From contig NZ_BJNM01000015.1 in the NCBI RefSeq assembly GCF_006539685.1, positions 1 through 64,000 of the forward strand: a stretch of DNA of 64,000 nucleotides. Direction: 5' to 3'. Positions 54,597-63,385 of this stretch are shown here, piece after piece (positions within the stretch are counted from its first letter, which is position 1; each line of letters starts with the position of its first letter). A model generated the notes under the pieces. The model was given only the letters and a program-made list of their open reading frames with translations, did no database searches and was not told where the DNA came from. This DNA is from Gluconobacter oxydans. GTDB taxonomy: Bacteria; Pseudomonadota; Alphaproteobacteria; Acetobacterales; Acetobacteraceae. Position numbers and translations under genes: made by a program.

Positions 54597-54649
54597 ATTG
54601 CTACTCTCGTGCGTTCAACGTCTTGTGCGAGCACAAACAGCCGTAAAAT

Positions 54650-55528
54650 TCAGGCATCCTGTTCGGGTGTTATACCCAGTTCGGCACTCAGATCGCTGAT
54701 GAACTGCGAGGCCACGCGACCCGAGCGGCTGCCGCGCGCCATGGCCCATTGCAGGGCTTTCCGGCGGAGTTCATCGCGCGGAACCGGCAGCTTGTAATAA
54801 GCCGCATAGGCTTCGACGATCGCCAGATAATCGTCCTGCGTCGCACCATACAGCCCGATCCACAGGCCGAACCGGTCCGAAAGCGAGACCTTTTCCTCAA
54901 TGGCTTCGGATGGATTGATCGCACTGCCCGTTTCATTCTCGATCATGTCGCGCGGCATCAGGTGGCGCCGGTTCGACGTCGCATAAATCAGGACATTTTC
55001 CGGCCGGCCACCGATCCCGCCATCGAGAACGGATTTGAGCGACTTGTAGTCCGCATCCTGACTCTCGAACGACAGGTCATCACAAAACAGGATGCAGCGG
55101 CGCTTCGTGGTGCGCAGGACGGCCAGCAGCTTCGGCAGCGAAGACAACTCGTCCCGCTGGATTTCGATCAGTGCGAGTGTGTCACCGCCCTTCGCCCGCT
55201 GCTCCCCGTTCACGGCCGCAACGGACGCCTTCACCAGCGAGGACTTGCCCATCCCGCGCGCGCCCCAGAGCATGACATTATTGGCGCTGAAGCCTTCCGC
55301 GAAATGCCGGGTATTGGTCATGACCTGATCCATCTGCCGCTTCACGCCCTGAAGCAGCGACAGCGGCACTCCCGAAACCTTCTCCACCGGGGTCAGAACG
55401 CCCAGAGCGGCCTGCCACAGAAAGGCGTCATGCTTGTGCAGGATGTCCGCACTCGGCGGGGGCGGGCTCATCCGCTCCAGACTGTCGGCAATACGTTCGA
55501 GAACACTAAGTAAAGCATGGTCGGTCAT
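54650..55528 (-). CDS. AAA+ ATPase of the DUF815 family
   Basis: A 292-residue predicted P-loop ATPase of family DUF815, widespread in alphaproteobacteria but without proven function. Walker A reads GARGMGKSS at 89-96, preceded by NNVMLWG. Walker B is CILFCDD at 145-151. The sensor region IYATSNRRHLMPR and the late DRFGLWIGLYG match the family. No membrane segment is present. The start at MTDHALLSV gives the family N-terminus; the frame is open twelve codons upstream. It diverges from yajC across 119 bases, the arrangement seen in relatives, although the link is not understood. Confidence 0.85.
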   Translation of the reverse strand: MTDHALLSVLERIADSLERMSPPPPSADILHKHDAFLWQAALGVLTPVEKVSGVPLSLLQGVKRQMDQVMTNTRHFAEGFSANNVMLWGARGMGKSSLVKASVAAVNGEQRAKGGDTLALIEIQRDELSSLPKLLAVLRTTKRRCILFCDDLSFESQDADYKSLKSVLDGGIGGRPENVLIYATSNRRHLMPRDMIENETGSAINPSEAIEEKVSLSDRFGLWIGLYGATQDDYLAIVEAYAAYYKLPVPRDELRRKALQWAMARGSRSGRVASQFISDLSAELGITPEQDA

Positions 55529-55647
55529 GGAAAACGGTCCCGGAACGAAAGGGGTTGAGATCAAAAGACATCGGCGCCGTGCTTGACGGGCAGCCCCCGG
55601 ACGATATGGTCCCCGCCAGCTTCACTCAAGACTGGACCCTTACATCC

Positions 55648-55992
55648 ATGAGCAGTCTGTTCATTTCTTCCGCCCAGGCCGCCGATGGTGGTGGCCTGCT
55701 GTCCAATCCGCAGGTGCTTCAGTTCGCCCCGATGATTTTCATCTTCGTGGTGTTCTATTTCCTGCTCATCCGCCCCCAGCAGCAGCGCGCCCGCAAGCTG
55801 CGTGACGAGCAGGGCTCCCTGCGTCGCGGTGACCGGATCGTAACGGCAGGCGGTATCGTCGGCGTCGTGCAGGCGACCCGTGATGACAGCGACGAAGTGG
55901 ATGTCGAGATCGCCCAGGGCGTGCGTGTGAAGATCGTCCGCAGCACGATCACGAACATCATGCCGCGCGACAAGCCCGCCAACGATTCCTGA
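55648..55992 (+). CDS. yajC: Sec translocase auxiliary subunit YajC
   Basis: A 114-residue bitopic inner-membrane protein that associates with SecDF. The helix lies at about residues 25-43 (FAPMIFIFVVFYFLLIRP) and is followed by the conserved QQQRARK and GDRIVTAGGIVG segments. The frame is open 31 codons upstream, but the start at MSSLFISSAQA fits relatives. In most alphaproteobacteria secD and secF follow yajC. Here a shared terminator and the convergent sodB come next, so secDF must lie elsewhere. Confidence 0.93.
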   Translation: MSSLFISSAQAADGGGLLSNPQVLQFAPMIFIFVVFYFLLIRPQQQRARKLRDEQGSLRRGDRIVTAGGIVGVVQATRDDSDEVDVEIAQGVRVKIVRSTITNIMPRDKPANDS

Positions 55993-56020
55993 TCCGGTCT
56001 TCCAAAAGGCCCGTTCATGA

Positions 56021-56058
56021 AAAACGCCCCGCCGGGAAAACCGGACGGGGCGTTTTTT
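56021..56058. terminator. Bidirectional terminator between yajC and sodB
   Basis: A stem of about fifteen pairs (arms 56021-56035 and 56041-56056 with one bulge) with A before and seven T after. It can terminate both yajC and the convergent sodB. Confidence 0.9.
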
Positions 56059-56081
56059 TATTCTGATGAACCCGGAAGGGA

Positions 56082-56690
56082 TCAGGCAGACTTCAGTTCG
56101 GCTTCCGCGAACTCGTAGTTGGCGAGCTTGTCCAGATAGTTCGTGATGTAGTCCGGACGACGGTTGCGGAAATCGAGGTAATAGGCGTGCTCCCACACGT
56201 CGAGGCCCAGCAGCGCCTTGCCCTGACCTTCGGCCAGCGGGTTGGAGCCGTTTGCCGTCTTCGTGACAGCCAGCTTGCCGGACTTGTCCAGCACCAGCCA
56301 GGCCCAGCCGGAGCCGAACTGCGTCGTGGCAGCCTGCTTGAAGAGCTTCTTGAATTCTTCGACGGAACCGAAGTCTTCAGCGATCTTCTTTTCCAGACCG
56401 GTCGGGATCTGACCGCCCTTGGGGGACAGGTTCTTCCAGAACAGGATGTGGTTCCAGTGTTGGCCTGCATTGTTGAAGACCGGAGCGATCTCTGGCTTGC
56501 CGTAGGAGAACGCGATGATCTCCTCAAGCGTCTTGCCAGCCAGTTCCGGCTTGCTTTCCACGAAACCGTTCAGCGCCGTGACATAGGCCTGATGGTGCTT
56601 GTCGTGGTGCAGTTCCAGCGTTTCCTGGCACATGCCGGCACCGGCGAGGGCGTTTTCTGCGTAGGGCAGGGGGGGAAGTTCGAAAGCCAT
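56082..56690 (-). CDS. sodB: Superoxide dismutase, Fe/Mn family
   Basis: A 202-residue cytoplasmic dismutase converting superoxide to oxygen and hydrogen peroxide. The four metal ligands are His28 (LELHHDKHH), His81 (HWNHILFW), and the Asp and His of LDVWEHAYYLD. Fe-type features include FNNAGQHWNH, FGSGWAWLV and RPDYITNYL, but Fe and Mn specificity cannot be separated reliably by eye. A strong AAGGAG site precedes the ATG. It is a single gene ended by a shared terminator; the 68 bases upstream are short for its own promoter, so read-through from the dehydrogenase gene is possible. Confidence 0.96.
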   Translation of the reverse strand: MAFELPPLPYAENALAGAGMCQETLELHHDKHHQAYVTALNGFVESKPELAGKTLEEIIAFSYGKPEIAPVFNNAGQHWNHILFWKNLSPKGGQIPTGLEKKIAEDFGSVEEFKKLFKQAATTQFGSGWAWLVLDKSGKLAVTKTANGSNPLAEGQGKALLGLDVWEHAYYLDFRNRRPDYITNYLDKLANYEFAEAELKSA

Positions 56691-56758
56691 GATGTCACTC
56701 CTTGGCAGAATAAGACGAGGTGACCGCCCTCAGGGGCGGCCGCTCCCGCATATCGTTC

Positions 56759-57631
56759 TCATTTATGGGGAAGATTGGCAACGCTGTGTTCCATCGCACC
56801 GATGAGGGCCGAGTAGTCCTCATTCGCATGCAGACGGTTCGAAAGGGCCAGCGCCTGATCGGCAACCGCCATGCCGGGCATGAACGCGCCAACCTTGCGC
56901 CCGGCATCCAGCAGAAGCCCCATATCCTTGGACATGAGCCGGGTCGGGAACTGGGACGGGAATTCGCGGTTCTGCCCCATCTTCAGCTTGCGCTTGTGGT
57001 GCGGACTGACAACAGCTACCTGCTGAAGCGTGTCGAACACGACATCCCGGTCCAGTCCTGCGGCTAGTCCGTAAGAGACGCCTTCCGCGATGACGTTGAG
57101 CGTCGCACCCATCACACCATTCACAACCAGCTTCAGCCGTGCAGCCGAACCGGCAGGCCCGGCGTGGATCGTTAGCTTGCCGATGACGTCCAGCACCGGC
57201 TGCGCACGCTTGACCACGGCTTCGTCACCGCCCACGAGCATGACCAGATCGCCGGTCTCGGCTTCAGGCGTGCTGCCGGACATGGGGGCATCAAGCAGGG
57301 AAAACCCATGTTCGACAGCAAGGCTGGCAAAGGCGTCGGCCTGATCGGGGGAGACGGTGGAGGTATCGAGAACGAGCTTGCCGGGTGTCAGGGCCGCAAG
57401 TGCCCCGTTCTCGCCATGCAGGGATTCGTTTTCCGCCGCATCATTCGGCACACAGAAGATGATGATCTCGGCCGCTTCGGCAATCGCACGGGGCGAGGGG
57501 AGCATTTCCGTCTCGTCCTTGCCGCCCGACGGGGCATAAGCCACCACCGGATAACCGGCTTTCCGAAGATTGGCCCCCATACGCTGGGCCATGGCGCCAT
57601 AACCGATAAAACCGATCTTTGGACTCGACAT
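56759..57631 (-). CDS. 3-hydroxyisobutyrate dehydrogenase-family oxidoreductase
   Basis: A 290-residue NAD(P)-dependent beta-hydroxyacid dehydrogenase. The Rossmann loop is GFIGYGAMAQRMGANL near the N-terminus. The substrate site DAPMSGSTPEAETGDL (about residue 115) and the catalytic Lys in LKLVVNGVMGA (about residue 165) match the family. Substrates in the family include 3-hydroxyisobutyrate, tartronate semialdehyde and glyoxylate; which applies here is unknown. The start at MSSPKIGF has AAGGAG upstream, fifteen codons inside the open frame. It diverges from msrP across about 80 bases. Confidence 0.87.
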   Translation of the reverse strand: MSSPKIGFIGYGAMAQRMGANLRKAGYPVVAYAPSGGKDETEMLPSPRAIAEAAEIIIFCVPNDAAENESLHGENGALAALTPGKLVLDTSTVSPDQADAFASLAVEHGFSLLDAPMSGSTPEAETGDLVMLVGGDEAVVKRAQPVLDVIGKLTIHAGPAGSAARLKLVVNGVMGATLNVIAEGVSYGLAAGLDRDVVFDTLQQVAVVSPHHKRKLKMGQNREFPSQFPTRLMSKDMGLLLDAGRKVGAFMPGMAVADQALALSNRLHANEDYSALIGAMEHSVANLPHK

Positions 57632-57711
57632 GGAAACTGGCTCCTTGTGATGCGTTGCAACAGACTCACGCATCATAGGTGCCAGAGTTTCGCAGAGTCC
57701 GGAAATTGATC

Positions 57712-58650
57712 ATGGCGCTTTTTCGCTATCCCCGCCCCCTGCCATCCGAAATCACGCCGAGGGACATGTATCTCTCGCGACGCAGCCTCATCGGCGGTGC
57801 GGCAGCGCTGGGCGCAGTTTCCGCTACTGCTGACGCAGCAACACTCCAGACACATCCGGGGCCATATTCAGGAAACCTTACGCCTACGCCACACGAAGAC
57901 GTGACGCATTACAACAACTTCTACGAATTCGGCATGGGTAAGGCTGACCCCGCGACTCAGTCGCAGACTTTCCATCCTCTGCCATGGACGCTCGAAATCA
58001 CCGGCCTCGTTCGCAAGCCGGTCCGTCTGGATGTGGAGCAGCTACTGCGTTCCCCTGCGATTGAGGAGCGCATCTACCGCATGCGCTGCGTGGAGGCGTG
58101 GTCCATGGTTATTCCCTGGGACGGTATCCCGCTTGCCACGCTGCTGAAGGATGCCGATCCCGATCCCCACGCCACGCATGTCGCTTTCGAAAGCATCGTG
58201 CGGCCTGCCGAAATGCCCGGCCAGACCGAAGCCCTGTCTGGCATCCAGTGGCCGTATGTCGAAGGTCTGCGTCTGGATGAGGCCATGAACCCGCTGACTC
58301 TGCTGGCGCTTGGCATTTACGGTGAAACCCTGCCGAACCAGAATGGTGCGCCCCTGCGGCTGGTCGTACCCTGGAAATATGGGTTCAAAGGGATCAAGTC
58401 GATCCAGCGCATCCGCCTGCTGGACCACGAGCCCCCGACAACGTGGAACAGGCTCGCTCCTGACGAATACGGCTTCTACGCCAACGTCAATCCGCAGGTC
58501 GATCATCCCCGCTGGAGCCAGGCGACCGAGCGGGTCATCGGAGCGCGTTCCCTGTTCGGCGCCACACGGCAGCCGACCCTGATGTTCAATGGTTACGGGG
58601 AGCAGGTCGCAGATCTTTATCGTGGCATGGATCTGCGGAAAAACTTCTGA
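57712..58650 (+). CDS. msrP: Periplasmic methionine sulfoxide reductase, catalytic subunit
   Basis: A 312-residue molybdoenzyme (formerly YedY) that repairs oxidised methionines in periplasmic proteins. The Tat signal is visible as S22-R-R-S-L with a hydrophobic stretch and cleavage after about residue 43 (ADAA). The molybdenum ligand is Cys126 in YRMRCVEAW, followed by VIPWDGIPL. Conserved YNNFYEFG and the late [12 protein letters not shown] are present. The start at MALFRYP is eleven codons inside the open frame. It overlaps msrQ by one base (TGATG), as usual for the pair. Export depends on TatBC encoded at 6599-7983. Confidence 0.95.
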   Translation: MALFRYPRPLPSEITPRDMYLSRRSLIGGAAALGAVSATADAATLQTHPGPYSGNLTPTPHEDVTHYNNFYEFGMGKADPATQSQTFHPLPWTLEITGLVRKPVRLDVEQLLRSPAIEERIYRMRCVEAWSMVIPWDGIPLATLLKDADPDPHATHVAFESIVRPAEMPGQTEALSGIQWPYVEGLRLDEAMNPLTLLALGIYGETLPNQNGAPLRLVVPWKYGFKGIKSIQRIRLLDHEPPTTWNRLAPDEYGFYANVNPQVDHPRWSQATERVIGARSLFGATRQPTLMFNGYGEQVADLYRGMDLRKNF

Positions 58651-59276
58651 TGCGGGCACGCCTTACGCCTGCCGTTTCAGAGATCCCGGGCGTTCTGAAA
58701 CGGCACTGGCGCCTGGTCCTGTATCCGGTCGGCATGATCCCGGCAGTGTGGCTCGTCTGGCAGGGGCAGCATGGCGCGCTCGGTGCCGACCCGGTCAATG
58801 TCTTTGAACGCTCGCTGGGTCTGTGGGCGTTCCGGTTCCTGCTGGTCTGCCTCGCGCTTGCGCCGCTGAGGCGCTTCACAGGCCTGAACCTGCTCCGATA
58901 CCGGCGCCTGACGGGCCTGCTGGCGTTTTTCTATGCCAGTCTACACCTGCTGGCCTATGTCGGCCTTGATCATGGTTTTGACTGGTCAGTCCTGTGGGTG
59001 GACATGACGCACCGCTATTTCATCATTCTGGGAATGAGTGCGCTCGTCCTGCTCATTCCGCTTGCCCTTACGTCCAATGCCCTGTCCATGCGTCTGCTCA
59101 AGCGGCGCTGGAAATTTCTGCACCGGCTGATCTATCCCGCAGCAATTCTGGCGGGCATCCACTTTTTCCTGTCCTTCAAGACCCTGAACAGTGTGTCCGC
59201 TCCTTATCTCGCAGCCCTGGCCCTGATTCTGCTGAGCCGTTTCCTGCCGCGTTCACGGACAGGAAACGGGGTCTAG
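58650..59276 (+). CDS. msrQ: Heme-binding membrane subunit of MsrPQ
   Basis: A 208-residue polytopic inner-membrane b-type cytochrome (formerly YedZ) that passes electrons from the quinone pool to MsrP. About six hydrophobic segments are seen. Heme-ligand histidines fit ASLHLLAYVGLDHG and the RRWKFLHRLIYPA, AGIHFF pair. LGLWAFRFLL and NLLRYRRLTGLLAF are family segments. The first codon overlaps the msrP stop. The gene converges with the UDG-like gene, whose stop lies seven bases away; I see no terminator hairpin between them. Confidence 0.94.
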   Translation: MRARLTPAVSEIPGVLKRHWRLVLYPVGMIPAVWLVWQGQHGALGADPVNVFERSLGLWAFRFLLVCLALAPLRRFTGLNLLRYRRLTGLLAFFYASLHLLAYVGLDHGFDWSVLWVDMTHRYFIILGMSALVLLIPLALTSNALSMRLLKRRWKFLHRLIYPAAILAGIHFFLSFKTLNSVSAPYLAALALILLSRFLPRSRTGNGV

Positions 59277-59283
59277 TCACAAG

Positions 59284-59847
59284 TTAGGCTACCGGCCGCA
59301 GGGCAGCACGGATTTTCGGAGAGAGTTCCGTCAGGGCCGAGCGCCGCTGCGTCAGCATGTCAGCCGGGATGGGGCGGGTCGGGAAGTGACATCCGTCCGC
59401 CAGAAGCAGCCCGTCCGGCAGATGGGTGATTTCGCCGGGCCGGAAATCAAGCCGCGAAAGCGGAATTCCGCACGCCCCGAGCACGGCGATATGCGCGCTG
59501 ATCCCGAGCGTCAGGACCAGCTTCAGCCTGTGCATGTTCTGCAGTTCGGTACACAGGGCCGCGCTGCACTCCTCAAGTTCGGAAGGAAGGGCCAGCGGCT
59601 GGGGAGAGAGGAGCTGCATCACGGTGGTGATACGCCCCACGATTGCGTCCGGCGATGCGGGCACTGCATCGAAAACGATATTGTTGGCCCGCAGAAAGGA
59701 GCCCAGAGTCTCCACGGCGTCTTCCGGATCGAGGCACACAATCAGCATCTCGGCTGAAAGTGGCCCAATCCCTGAGCGCCCCCCTTCCGAAGCGGGAAGA
59801 GGCGGCGGCGGGGAAGCGGTCGGTCCGGTAGAAGCCCGAAGTGTCAT
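59284..59847 (-). CDS. Degenerate uracil-DNA glycosylase-superfamily protein
   Basis: A 187-residue protein whose C-terminal half resembles type 4/5 uracil-DNA glycosylases: LELEE-like linker CSAALCTELQNM, then LKLVLTLGISAHIAVLGACG and LLLADGCHFPTRPIPADML. The usual N-terminal Fe-S cysteines and the active-site GxAPG loop are not visible, and the catalytic HPS motif is altered (HFPTR). It is therefore either catalytically inactive or of changed specificity. The assignment is by pattern and could be wrong. It overlaps the NYN-domain gene by ATGA and is the second gene of that pair. Confidence 0.6.
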   Translation of the reverse strand: MTLRASTGPTASPPPPLPASEGGRSGIGPLSAEMLIVCLDPEDAVETLGSFLRANNIVFDAVPASPDAIVGRITTVMQLLSPQPLALPSELEECSAALCTELQNMHRLKLVLTLGISAHIAVLGACGIPLSRLDFRPGEITHLPDGLLLADGCHFPTRPIPADMLTQRRSALTELSPKIRAALRPVA

Positions 59848-60452
59848 GAATCGCTGGTCTCGTCACTGTTGATGTCGGCAGGATGACGGACAGGTCCCTG
59901 TCTGGGGGGATTGCGCGGTTCCGCCTGACGGCGCGTGAACGAAGGCGCAATGTCGGCCAGTTCCACGAACAGGTCAGCCTGACGGCGCAGGTCGTCCCCG
60001 ATCATGAGGGGCGTCGAGCGCATCGAGGAAATGACCGTAACCCGGACCCCGCGCGCCTGTACCGCTTCCACGGCGCGTCGCAGGTCGGAATCACCGCTTA
60101 CGATCACGGCGTGATCGAGGCGGCTGGCCTGTTCCAGAAGATCCACTGTCAGTTCGACATCCATGTTTCCCTTGATACGCCGTCTTCCTGAATGATCCGT
60201 AAACTCCCGGGCATTTTTCAGCACGAGGTGGTAGCCGTTATAGGCCAGCCAGTCGGTCAGGGGACGAAGGGGGGAATAGTCGTCCGTTTCGGGCATTGCG
60301 GCGTAATAGAAGGCACGCTGGAAAAGGCACTGGCTTTCAAACAGGTTGCGCAGACTGCGGAAGTCGACTTCAAACCCCAGATTGCGGGCTGCGTGATGGA
60401 GGCTGGCGCCGTCGATGAAAAGGGCTGTGCGTTCGTTCTGGCGCAGAAGCAT
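59844..60452 (-). CDS. NYN-domain (PIN-like) ribonuclease, LabA/DUF88 family
   Basis: A 202-residue protein with a NYN/PIN-like nuclease fold. Expected metal-binding acids are Asp14 in ALFIDGASLH, Asp98 in KGNMDVELTVDLL, and Asp121/Asp123 in VSGDSDLRRAV. The mid part DDYSPLRPLTDWLAYNGY is typical of the LabA-like group. The C-terminal 35 residues are basic, Pro-rich and probably disordered. Relatives are predicted RNases with roles from circadian output to RNA processing; the substrate here is unknown. It diverges from rpoZ across 199 bases and overlaps the UDG-like gene. Confidence 0.82.
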   Translation of the reverse strand: MLLRQNERTALFIDGASLHHAARNLGFEVDFRSLRNLFESQCLFQRAFYYAAMPETDDYSPLRPLTDWLAYNGYHLVLKNAREFTDHSGRRRIKGNMDVELTVDLLEQASRLDHAVIVSGDSDLRRAVEAVQARGVRVTVISSMRSTPLMIGDDLRRQADLFVELADIAPSFTRRQAEPRNPPRQGPVRHPADINSDETSDS

Positions 60453-60651
60453 AATGGTAATCCTGGTATGTAAAATATGTTTCCCTGTACGACAGGGGCA
60501 GAGGCTGCCTTCCAGCTGCGAACGAGCTTGGATGCACTCAGGTTCAATTCCGGAGGTGAGGCAGGTGCGGATTGCAATCGCATGAACCGCATGTTATTGC
60601 CAGCATTCTCTCTTATTTTATTCCTAGTCTTACCCGAAGGGGGCCTGTCGC

Positions 60652-61047
60652 ATGGCGCGCGTAACCGTCGAAGATTGCATCGAGAAGGTTCCTAACCGTT
60701 TCGAACTGGTTCTGCTTGCTGCACAGCGTGCACGCGGCCTGTCGCGCGGTGAGGAAATCCGTCTGGATCGTGAAAACGACAAGAACACGGTCGTTGCCCT
60801 GCGCGAAATCGCCGAAGACAAGGTGAGCCTGCCGGTCCTGCGCGAAGGCATCATCCGCTCCCTGGCCCGTGCGCCGGAGCCGGAGCCTGTCGATGAGGAA
60901 GTGCTGGATCTCATCCCGACCGACCAGAACATCTTTGGTCTGCAGGATGTCTCTACCGAGGAAGAGCACGCCCACATGGCAGAGAACATGTCTGCTGACG
61001 AGGCTGCCGCGATCGAAGCTGAACTGGGTGGCCGGGGTCGTCGCTGA
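60652..61047 (+). CDS. rpoZ: DNA-directed RNA polymerase subunit omega
   Basis: A 131-residue subunit that helps fold and assemble the beta-prime subunit. The N-terminus [31 protein letters not shown] is the family hallmark, of which VPNRFELV is invariant in alphaproteobacteria. The remainder is the longer acidic tail of this class. GGGGG precedes the ATG at suitable spacing. rsh follows 36 bases later. Omega mediates the response of polymerase to (p)ppGpp in some bacteria, and the two genes are neighbours in many genomes, so joint expression makes sense. Confidence 0.97.
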   Translation: MARVTVEDCIEKVPNRFELVLLAAQRARGLSRGEEIRLDRENDKNTVVALREIAEDKVSLPVLREGIIRSLARAPEPEPVDEEVLDLIPTDQNIFGLQDVSTEEEHAHMAENMSADEAAAIEAELGGRGRR

Positions 61048-61083
61048 TTTCTGCCCAATTCCACTGAAAGGGGGATATGCTTC

Positions 61084-63381
61084 ATGCCTGATGCATCTTC
61101 CCCGACTGCGCCCCCGCCCGTAGCGAGCGGGGACTTCAAGCCGTCCATTGCCGGACTGCTCCGACGGATCGAAAGCTACGATCCGTCCGCCGATCTGACC
61201 CGGATCGAAGCCGCCTATGATGTCGCCGCAAACGCCCATAACGGGCAGCGCCGCGACAATGGCGATGCCTACATCACCCATCCCATTGCAGTTGCAAACA
61301 TCCTTGCCGGTTTCCGCATGGATGCGACTTCGATCATGGTGGGTCTGCTTCACGATACTGTCGAAGATACCGGCGTTTCCTGTGACTCGCTGAAAGCCCG
61401 TTTCGGCGAGGATGTCGCGGCTCTCGTTGATGGCGTGACGAAGCTCACCCGGCTTGAACTCCAGTCCGATCGCACCAAACAGGCAGAGAACTTCCGCAAG
61501 CTCGTTCTGGCCATGTCGCGGGATATCCGCGTTCTCATCGTCAAACTGGCCGATCGTCTGCACAATATGCGCACGCTGCATTACGTGCAGCGGACCGACC
61601 GTCGGCAGCGTATCGCCCGCGAGACGATGGATATCTATGCGCCTCTGGCCGAGCGCATCGGTATGGATCGGGTCAAGACGGAGCTTCAGAACCTTTCCTT
61701 CGCCCAGCTTGAGCCCGAAGCCGACGCGACGATCCGTGCCCGCCTGAACTTCCTGCGGGGGCAGGGGGCAGATGTCATCGAGCAGGTCCGTCAGGAACTG
61801 ATGGCTCTGTGCGCCGAAAGCGGGATCGACAAGGTCGAAGTGACGGGGCGCGAGAAATCGCCCTATTCGATCTGGGAAAAGATGCAGCGCCGGAACGTGG
61901 CGTTCGAGCAGCTCTCGGACATCATGGCGTTCCGTCTGCTCGTCCCCACACGCGACGCCTGCTACATGGCGCTGGGTGCGATTCACGGCGCCTATCCGAT
62001 GATCGCCGGGCGCTTCAAGGATTATATTTCCACGCCCAAGGCCAACGGATACCAGAGCCTTCATACCGGCGTGACCCTGCGTCATCCGCGCAATCAGAAG
62101 ATCGAGGTCCAGATCCGGACTGCTGAAATGCACGATCTGGCTGAAAACGGCGTGGCGTCGCACTGGGCCTATAAGGAACACGCAACGCCGAGCGAGCGTG
62201 AAGCCGCGGCCCTGTCTTCGGCTTTCGGTGCGCCGACCCGCAAGCTCCGCTGGGTTCAGGATCTGCTGGAAATCCTCGAGGACAGTCAGGCTCCCGACGA
62301 GTTCCTCGAAAATACCAAGCTCGAACTCTATCAGGACCAGGTTTTCTGCTTCACCCCCAAGGGGCAGCTGATTTCCCTGCCGCGCGGCGCAACACCCGTC
62401 GATTTCGCCTATGCCGTGCACAGTCAGGTCGGCGACACCTGTGTGGGCGCGAAGGTCAATGGCCGCCTGATGCCTTTGCGGCACGAACTGCAGAACGGCG
62501 ACCAGGTCGAGATCATGACGGCCCGTGGCGGCACGCCGTCCCCGTCCTGGGAGCGGTTCGTCGCAACCGGTAAGGCCCGCGCCCGTATCCGGCGTTTCGT
62601 GGCGCAGCAGCAGCGTCAGGTGCATCTGGATAACGGCCGCGCCGCCATCGCCAAGGCGTTCCGTCAGGAAGGCGTGGACGGGTCCGAAAAAGTCCTCGAC
62701 GGGATTCTCAAGGAACTGCGTCAGGCTTCGGTGGAAGACCTGTACGTCTCGGTCGGAAACGGTCAGCTCGGTCCCAAGGATGTGGTCAATACGGCCTATC
62801 CGGAGCTGCGTCAGAGCGTCCGCGCGCCGAGAATGGTGCCCGGGCTTTCTCCACGTTTCGGTCAGTCCCTCATGCTCGGCGCAGGGCATGCCGGCTCCAA
62901 GAATACGGCGGCCCATTCGGGAAGCACGATCAAGGGAATCGGCTCGGGCATCGCCATCAGCTTTGCCGGCTGCTGCCGCCCGCTGCCGGGTGATCCGATC
63001 GTCGGAATCATCGCTCAGGGCAAGGGGGTCACGATCCACCGTCGGGGCTGCCAGAACCTGTCCAGCTTCGCCGATACGCCCGAGCGTTTCCTGGAAGTGG
63101 ACTGGGATTACGAAGCTCTCGGCCGTCGTCAGGGCGCCGAGCCCTATACGGCCCGCCTGTCGGTCGTGGCCGCTAACGAACCCGAAGTTCTTGCCACGCT
63201 TACCAATGTGGCCGCCAAGCACAATGGTAGCGTCATCAACCTCAAGATCGTCAACCGGCAGCTCGATTTCATGGAAATTCTGGTCGATCTTGAAGTGAAG
63301 GATCTGCGTCACCTCTCCTCCATGATCGCGGCGTTCCGGACAGCGGTGGGCGTCATGCAGGTCGAGCGCGCCAAGGGATGA
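61084..63381 (+). CDS. rsh: Bifunctional (p)ppGpp synthetase/hydrolase
   Basis: A 765-residue RelA/SpoT homologue that makes and degrades the alarmone (p)ppGpp in the stringent response. The hydrolase HD domain is intact, with His66 in THPIA and His90-Asp91 in LLHDTVED. The synthetase domain shows RFKDYISTPKANGYQSLHT near 310, where the RFKD form is typical of bifunctional enzymes. A TGS domain follows at about 415-480 with FAYAVHSQVGDTC, then the helical region and a C-terminal ACT domain. Both activities should be present. acpS begins four bases after the stop. Confidence 0.96.
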   Translation: MPDASSPTAPPPVASGDFKPSIAGLLRRIESYDPSADLTRIEAAYDVAANAHNGQRRDNGDAYITHPIAVANILAGFRMDATSIMVGLLHDTVEDTGVSCDSLKARFGEDVAALVDGVTKLTRLELQSDRTKQAENFRKLVLAMSRDIRVLIVKLADRLHNMRTLHYVQRTDRRQRIARETMDIYAPLAERIGMDRVKTELQNLSFAQLEPEADATIRARLNFLRGQGADVIEQVRQELMALCAESGIDKVEVTGREKSPYSIWEKMQRRNVAFEQLSDIMAFRLLVPTRDACYMALGAIHGAYPMIAGRFKDYISTPKANGYQSLHTGVTLRHPRNQKIEVQIRTAEMHDLAENGVASHWAYKEHATPSEREAAALSSAFGAPTRKLRWVQDLLEILEDSQAPDEFLENTKLELYQDQVFCFTPKGQLISLPRGATPVDFAYAVHSQVGDTCVGAKVNGRLMPLRHELQNGDQVEIMTARGGTPSPSWERFVATGKARARIRRFVAQQQRQVHLDNGRAAIAKAFRQEGVDGSEKVLDGILKELRQASVEDLYVSVGNGQLGPKDVVNTAYPELRQSVRAPRMVPGLSPRFGQSLMLGAGHAGSKNTAAHSGSTIKGIGSGIAISFAGCCRPLPGDPIVGIIAQGKGVTIHRRGCQNLSSFADTPERFLEVDWDYEALGRRQGAEPYTARLSVVAANEPEVLATLTNVAAKHNGSVINLKIVNRQLDFMEILVDLEVKDLRHLSSMIAAFRTAVGVMQVERAKG

Positions 63382-63385
63382 CGTC

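Noticed and set aside
60483-60497. Short hairpin (CCCTGT-3-ACAGGG) between the NYN gene and rpoZ
   Set aside because: Only six base pairs and no T-run; too weak to call a terminator or operator.
60597-60630. Possible promoter before rpoZ starting with TTGCCA
   Set aside because: No -10 hexamer lies at acceptable spacing; the candidates are 11 or 22 bases away.
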